From: Nematostella vectensis
Lineage: Eukaryota; Cnidaria; Anthozoa; Actiniaria; Edwardsiidae
Assembly: GCF_932526225.1 (NCBI RefSeq)
Contig: NC_064044.1
Span: forward strand, 7,862,801-7,926,800
Direction: 5' to 3'
DNA: 64,000 nt
The notes below the pieces were generated by a model. It made no database searches. It was given only the letters and a program-made list of their open reading frames with translations, and was not told the DNA's origin. Of the stretch, positions 57,668 to 64,000 are shown one piece after another; the first letter of the stretch is position 1; every line of letters begins with the position of its first letter. The translations under genes and the position numbers were made by a program.

Positions 57668-58496
57668 GTGCTTAATTTTGTTGTTCATGTTCTTGTTTCG
57701 GATATTATGGTCCGATTGATGTTTTGCTTTTCGAACTTTCAGATATAATTCTGTGAAAACAGTATCATATCTAAATGATTGCTTTTAAATTATTCAATTT
57801 TGTATAGTTTTATAGTTTTGCCTATCGACAAACAAAAGGGAGGGAAAAATTCCGAAACAAAGCTGTGCGCCTGATCTAGAGCGTAACAAACTGGTTCGTC
57901 CTGTTTTTTTTTTTTCAAGCTTCTTTTGTCCTATGAAAGCAAGGATCAGTTTTCGTTGGGGGGGGTAAAAAAGGGACTTTATGCCAGTACAGTATCTTCA
58001 CGACATGGTTATTATCGGATCTAGCTACAATAAAGTTTTACTTTTATAACATACTAGAGTGACTTAGGTGACTTAGAATGGCTTTTTTTTAATCTAATTC
58101 GCTTCTTCTGTATAGTTTTGTCTACTAATAGCACATCTTTTGCGAACCCCCTGGCTGAACCCCCTGGGTATGGCCTGTGTTTATCTCTTGATCACAGACT
58201 TCTTCTTCCGCTACACCCTACTTGTGCAAGTATGATAATTTCGTAAATTATGCACTTACTACATGCTGTGAAGTTTGGATTGTAAAATCTTTTAGATTCA
58301 ACTTGTGAAAATTGCATAATTCATTTGATTGTGAAAAAAAAAACTTTCTTTTTTGCCAAAATATTGACACCCAAAAAAGTTTTATGTATCAGCATATAAT
58401 CAGCTTATTAATATTCTAGTTCTGAACCAAATAATTATTTGCTCTAATATATTCTTAGTACAGTTGATTTTAGGCATAGTTGAAACACTGGATCCA
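57668..58496. other. ALDH8A1 intron 1 start, transposon debris
   Basis: A segment near 57950-58040 (poly-G, then TTATTATCGGATCTAGCTAC) is related to 52010-52100 (TTATCGGATTTGGCTAC). No exon is recognised. Confidence 0.45.
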
Positions 58497-59735
58497 GTAT
58501 ACACCTATTTCAATAAACGTTGTCAGGGAAAATGGTGAACGACAATTGGCAAATGGCAGTTCTAAGACCATTCACTGCTTATGGATATAATTATTTGTAA
58601 GATTAACCCATTGCCTCCTGGCTATTTTTGAGCTGAATTTACAAAAAACAGACTGAAAACAGATACCTCCCCCCCTATTCTGGGTTTTATACAGCCCGTC
58701 AAAGTCAAACACAGCTGCACCTAGTCAGCGGTATCCAAGCTTTCCAACAGTGCTTTGCGGTCCCCACTTTTAATCCCTCGTTGTTGTGCTGAAGCCAGCA
58801 CAAGTTGATGGTTGCTTGTATTTTTCATCAAAAATACAGCTATGAGCATATTAGGAGAGTGTCTCAGGACATATGAAGTCTTTTGGGGCATAATTGAGTG
58901 CTTTGCTTATGGATATTTGCAAGAAAGGTGGATTCATGATATGATTTTTTCTTGTTTGGCTTTGCCTGGATGAAAAAAAATAATTTTCTAATGAATCACC
59001 ACAGCTCTCCTATATGCTGTCTTTTCTGAAACCAAATTGATTCCAAAATTGTTTACACTGCTATTCTGGGTCTGTATGACCTGGAATTGATTTGTTTGGC
59101 TTTGGGGTGAAAGACTTATAAAAACCATCTGACTTTGGGGAGAGGAGTGTTGACTGGCCCTCCCCTCGTGAATTTTTCCCTGGATCTCCCAGAATGCTTT
59201 GCAATCCGTAAAGGCATCTTCGTGGTTTTACAAGCCTTCAAGGAGTGGACATTGTGTTTTGAGGCTATGGAAATGAACCTGGAGGATCAGAATAAAGGTA
59301 TCTATTTTTGTCTAGAGCTGTGTTTGCTGGTCTCTTTCCCTTGAGTGGTATTTTGAGTGTTTTATTGAGAGGGGTGATTCTGCTTTTATTTCCTTGTTCG
59401 ATTTGAAATTTGTCAAAGAACATGTGCTATTATTTGGCTTAAGGAGTTGCCAACACCTTGGTTGGATGCATATCCTCAAGACCATTTATCCCTTAGATTA
59501 TCTTCATCTTGTTGTGTTTATTTTGCATTTATGATTTTTTTGGGTTGTGGATACTTCCCAAAGCCGGTACAGGCCGGTTGAGGGGTCAATGTGTTAAAGA
59601 TGAGAAGTAATATAATTGCATAACTTATTCACATTTTCTACATTTAGTATAAATTTGACAAGTTCCATGGTATTTTTTGATAGCAGAACTGCCATTTGAC
59701 AATTGGCATTTGCCATTTGCTCTTGACAACATACT
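58497..59735. mobile_element. MITE family A, copy 3, split by a nested TTAA element
   Basis: Left part 58497-58602 and right part 59598-59735 together match the MITEs at 9600 and 25120. The insert at 58603-59597 is bounded by TTAA on both sides. A further truncated MITE A starts at 59737. Confidence 0.85.
58603..59597. mobile_element. TTAA-flanked non-autonomous DNA transposon, copy 2 (995 bp)
   Basis: Highly similar over its length to 31090-32095, with the same termini. TTAA is present once in the family consensus site and at both ends here, the expected footprint of piggyBac-type insertion. No transposase frame; the 69-residue frame at 59135 is shared noise. Confidence 0.85.
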
Positions 59736-59736
59736 G

Positions 59737-59799
59737 TACACCTATTTCAATAAAGGTTGTCAGTGCAAATGGCGATTGGCAAATGGCAGTTTTAGAACC
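59737..59799. mobile_element. MITE family A, truncated copy 4
   Basis: It begins ACACCTATTTCAATAAAGGT and GTTGTCAGTGCAAATGGCGA and stops after about 60 bp. It sits head to tail with copy 3 and just before the segmental duplication. Confidence 0.7.
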
Positions 59800-60580
59800 G
59801 AAAATAACCATGCGTCTCAAAGAGTATGGATATATCGATCATGATCAAAGCGCTGTCAGCTTGTGCAACCATGGGCCATAGTTTGATAACGATGTATTCA
59901 TGCACAGTTTTAAAAAGGGTCCCAGACGACCTTGTCTAAGAGGTTCTTTGAATTTCTTTGACATGTTAATTCCTGGGCTAGTAAATTGATTGGAAACAGT
60001 ACTGTTTGATTCCTCAATCAAAATCAGTGCTTGTTGTTGCAAGGACCGCAAATATTAGCGGAGGTTTTGGTGGAGCGGTTTACGGCTGTAATCTCACAAA
60101 TCGGTTAATAAACTGAGCCCAAACCACTCCCACCACCCCTCCCCAAACATATACTTTTCAGAATAGTAGCAGCAATAGCTAAAGTGATTAGGTCAATTGA
60201 CATTATCGAATATTTGTAAGTGGTGTTGAGTTTTTCTCGATCAGTTTCAGTGTTCTTGGTAAAAAGAAATAAAGCCTACCTGATAAATCCGACGGAATCC
60301 GAAGGATTGAGTATCAATCGACTGCGATTGAAGTCAGAGGGAACACACCAATCTATTACTTCCTCTGAACAGTCGCTTTGGAGTTAAAAAAAAAAAAAAA
60401 ACTTTTCTTCCCTCATAATTCCTCACACCTAACATCCCAAACTTTAAAAATAAACAGCTTGATATACTTTATTACTTTATTCCTTTACTGTTTTACATCG
60501 ATTTGGAAAAGAAAATCAAGAAAATGTTCACTCTTATATTTATGTCTTATTTCACGTTTACTAATTCCCTATTAATTCCC

Positions 60581-60680
<100 letters not shown>

Positions 60681-60828
60681 TAATGTAAAAAAATGTGATT
60701 GTAGAGAATTGTACATAGATTATTAGATTTTATAATTATTGTTAATAAAAATTATTATTATTATTATCATTATTATTATTTCCAGTTAACGCGATCTTTC
60801 ATTACAAAAGCCCTTTATCTTGATTACG

Positions 60829-63447
60829 TCACTTCTGCACGAACCACTTGAGCCCCACGCGGTCTTTCGAATTTCCTCGGCTGACATGCGCGCCAACACT
60901 CCAGCGGGACATATCCCGTTCCCCGCGGGACGTCACGATAGTGAAGAACCAATAGGGATTCGGCTTGATCTCCATCTCACTTGTGCCCGCAACTTCTTGC
61001 ATACTCACGCTGTTCAGCGTCTGCGCAGCTACGTCACTTCCGGTTGGATCGACCTGTAGATTTTGCGCGGGAAACGCATAAGCTCCGTCGATTTGTAAGA
61101 TGCGTACCGCCGCGCCGGCCCTGACGGCTTTGACGAGCCCTGCACGTGATCCGGCGAGGGGGGTTCCCTGTGCGTTGTGCGCAAGCGCGAGAGACCATGG
61201 ACGCGTATCGACAAACCATTTGACGGCGTATGACGTCTTTGTTGATCCGCGATCCCGAGTCCCTTCAACATCGTACCTAAAACAAGTCTTAGATCAACCA
61301 ATTTTCGAATATGGAAATTCTCAAAAGTAGGGCAACCACGAATAGTCGTTGACGAGTACAGTGATTTTGTCCTCATTCGATAGCAATCCCAGGAGAACAA
61401 AAAAACACAATGTGCGCTCAAGTCATAGAGTACCAAAGCCTGTGAGTAGCACTTTTTCAATGCGAGAATAAAAATAATATTAGCGATTCTAAACATGGGA
61501 CTCTGGTCATTCTATTCATTTGCTATCGGTATATTAAAGCTCACAATTTTGAGACTGGAACTTGAATTTGTACGGATTCAGAGACTGTCCGAATTGTGAG
61601 ACTGCGACTGTTCGAATTTTAAAATTGGTTGGAGTATTTGAAACTCTCCGGATATTGGGACTTTCAGGGACTTAAACATGTCCGTGACAGATATTTTAAA
61701 ATGTCCGGAGTTTACACTGCTGTTTGAGACTGTAATGGTGATTAAAACTGCCCTGGGTTCGAGAGTGTTCGAAGTCTGAGATTGTCTGGAGTTGGGACTG
61801 TCCGAAGTTTGAAACTGTCTGGAGTTTGAGACTCTGAAGTTTACGACTGACCGATGTACGACACTGCCGGGTGTTTAAGACTGTCCAGGTTTAGAGGAAC
61901 CTACCTTCTCATGCGGACCGTGCCAGTTGTCGAGACCATCAGCCACCACCAGCATTGTATAGAAAAAGCCACAAATTCTACATGGATAGCTAACAGTACC
62001 AGAACTGTAACAGCACTGTTTTATTTTGATGCTGCCAGACTTTAAAAAAGAACCTTTCTTCCAATACAGTTAATACTTCTGTTTCAAGATAGATTATATC
62101 AACTGTCTATATTGAACACAAGTGAAAAATTGAAGAACAGCAAAGCCCTTTCCACAAAACCTTAAATAAAGAGTAATTAAATAGTGAAAAGATAAAATAA
62201 AAAATATTGCTGTAATAAAACTTCAGTATCTTTACTCTTCATTTGTTAATAAGTTCACGTATCTCACACTATGCAGTGCAGTTGCCTATTTTTTGTTGTT
62301 ATTGTTTATTGTTTCCGGTGCTTCATGTAGTGAAAATCATTTTCAGTTTCTAATGCTCGATTCTCGAGTGACATTGATAAAACTTGGAAGAGAAGGGAAC
62401 CTTGCCGAAAATATATTTGATACACACATGCACATTTGATGGAACAATAACAGACAAACATTTTTTCCCAAGAAGAGAGACTGTTTCAAAGTAATGCCTC
62501 TAAGTAGCTATTGCTCGATATCCAACCGTTTCTATTTTCAACTTTTATGGGTTAACAAGAAAATTATTGCATAGAATTACAATAGATACAAGGACATTAC
62601 ATAAACTTTAAAATAGAGAAGTGACCATGAAAGCTCAGCTAGAAATCGAGTCTACTCATCACTGACCTGTAGTGACAAATATTACAACGACAGCACTCGT
62701 ACCGGATCGGTAAGCTAGTCTTAATGTTTCTGTATTGTGCCCACCCAATCTTTCGAGGCCTGTTACGGCTTTGATCACTAAAGATGTGTGCGAGCTGCGA
62801 GTATAGGTCCCTCGATTTTGCGAAGTCTGGTCTTAAAACAAGGGAATACTATAAACGCCCCTTGCCGAAACACGTTTAAATGGCACATTTCGTGGTTTAA
62901 GTATGTTTTGATGCCGAAAATATCCATTTAAAAAGTTGCTGGGGAAAATTATCTGTTCCTTTTTCCCCAGGAGGGACCATTTCTTTTTTCCCCAAACAGT
63001 ATTGGTCAGGAATTCATTTTCCCAGCCGGCACTGCTTAGGCATTTTAGCACAAGAATAACTGCTCGTATAACTGATAGAGTTGATTTCTTTTCCCAAGCA
63101 TTTGCTCCAGCGCCCCCAAAAATATTCCCAGTGCAACTAGTTTAACTCCACAAATTTGCCAGCAGAACCATTCGGGGACGATTTTTTTTCCCAACAACAG
63201 TGTTTCTGACATCTGCCCAGCAAAAAAACGGGCTGCGGAACAGATCCGCATTCTGCCCTTGTTATGTTAGGAGTTGCAAAATTCTAGTTTGTGCTACCTA
63301 TATTTGCTAATAAAGGGAAAATTGGTTTAAAATTAAAGAGCCTGAGCGGACACTCGGCTTGTCATACCTTACCTGAACCTCCCTTATGCTTAACACATTT
63401 GGCACCACCAGAAGACACAGCGCGAAAAGTTTTAGTTGTAGCTCCAT
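60829..63447 (-). pseudogene. Gutted duplicate of the ABAB secreted-protein gene
   Basis: Signal-peptide exon 63447-63373 (MELQLKLFALCLLVVP, 75 bases, donor intact) and last exon 61276-60829 (448 bases, same length and stop as the left copy) are preserved. Exon 4 is cut after 49 bases (61905-61953), and exons 2 and 3 are absent, replaced by unrelated DNA. If spliced directly from exon 1 to the last exon the phases (0 and 2) do not match, so a simple short product is unlikely. Best called a pseudogene unless new exons lie in the replacement. Confidence 0.8.
61954..62775. other. Replacement DNA inside the duplicated gene
   Basis: AT-rich sequence not found in the left copy. Its end (62723-62770, CTTAATGTTTCTGTATTGTG ... 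TTTCGAGGCCTGTTACGG) is a diverged match to the 316-bp repeat of TUBE1 intron 6, so the replacement is at least partly mobile or repeated DNA. Confidence 0.65.
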
Positions 63448-63607
63448 GTCTCCTCTACTCATGAGAAACAAAAACCCAGATTGCTTCTTTTGGAGCTCTA
63501 GTTTATGAGTGTTGTTTGCTTTAGTGCGTGTACAAACCAGAAAAAACGCGCTCTCGCGGGGTCACGATCGAACTGTCCGAACTACTCATCATTATAAGCT
63601 CACGTAT

Positions 63608-64000
63608 CGGGTCAGTGCGCAGCTCTTACAAGCTGCAATTTGATTGGGCAAATGAACAATATCCGCACCTCGACACAAAGAACGAGAAGAATCAGATTCG
63701 TACCCAGTCGTTATCTGCTGTTGCGTGGACATCCACAGGAATCCTGAAGCGAGGACGGAAAAAAAAGCGAATTCCGACCCCGAAACCACATCCTGACCGT
63801 CATGCATCGCGCGGCGTCTGGGAACGAGACTGGAGAATCGAGTTGTTTTTTAAGTAGAAGTTGGATTTTAGCCACAAAGTTTTGCAAATCTCATAGTTTG
63901 TAATTCAAGTTATGACGTTTTCAGTTTTTTCGAACTAAATAGTCAACGAGCAGCCTTTTCCAGGCGTTTCTTGCAGAACACAGGACTACCGCAATACCGA
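63608..64000. other. Right window edge, nothing assigned
   Basis: Past the end of the segmental duplication. An unremarkable basic open frame (63528-63857) shows no family features. Confidence 0.4.

Overview
This is eukaryotic nuclear DNA from an animal, most likely an anthozoan cnidarian. Nematostella or a close relative is my best guess, but the sequence alone does not prove it. The reasons are spliced genes with GT-AG introns, animal genes (glutamate-cysteine ligase, ribosomal protein L30, epsilon-tubulin, class A GPCRs, a PAN-EGF-D8C secreted protein, ALDH8A1), LINE fragments with APE-type endonuclease and reverse transcriptase, tRNA-derived SINEs, many small terminal-inverted-repeat elements, and hammerhead-ribozyme repeats of the retrozyme type.

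Layout. 1-11.8 kb: glutamate-cysteine ligase catalytic subunit (GCLC) on the minus strand, 15 exons visible, with the last ~100 residues lying left of the window. Its introns are packed with minisatellites, several touching splice sites. 11.8-16.3 kb: intergenic SINE, MITEs and hairpins. 16.3-19.2 kb: a two-exon PH-PDZ adaptor with repeated tyrosine motifs, minus strand. 19.2-26.3 kb: transposon remains, a long inverted repeat enclosing an (AAT)n tract and a LINE tail, and a decayed GPCR. 26.3-35.2 kb: RPL30 (minus) and TUBE1 (plus), head to head with 330 bp between start codons. 35.9-38.1 kb: a secreted PAN-EGF-D8C protein, minus. 39.8-40.7 kb: a broken GPCR, minus. 41.3-44.3 kb: transposons and three hammerhead-ribozyme units. 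45.6-46.7 kb: an intact intronless GPCR, plus. 49.6-53.6 kb: a five-exon secreted protein of 508 residues built from four related modules in an ABAB order that I do not recognise, minus. 54.0-56.3 kb: a rearranged LINE, minus. 56.9-57.4 kb: a tandem hammerhead unit ending 47 bp before the ALDH8A1 start codon. 59.8-63.6 kb: a second, gutted copy of the ABAB gene from a segmental duplication.

The genes are mostly independent housekeeping or receptor genes; I see no operon or single pathway. RPL30/TUBE1 probably share a promoter region. The two most notable items are the hammerhead-ribozyme repeats (five cores, two orientations, one tandem 351-bp unit predicting a small circular RNA) and the duplicated ABAB secreted-protein gene. 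Gene models were assembled by hand from reading frames, splice sites and phase, and from remembered family sequences. No database search was run.
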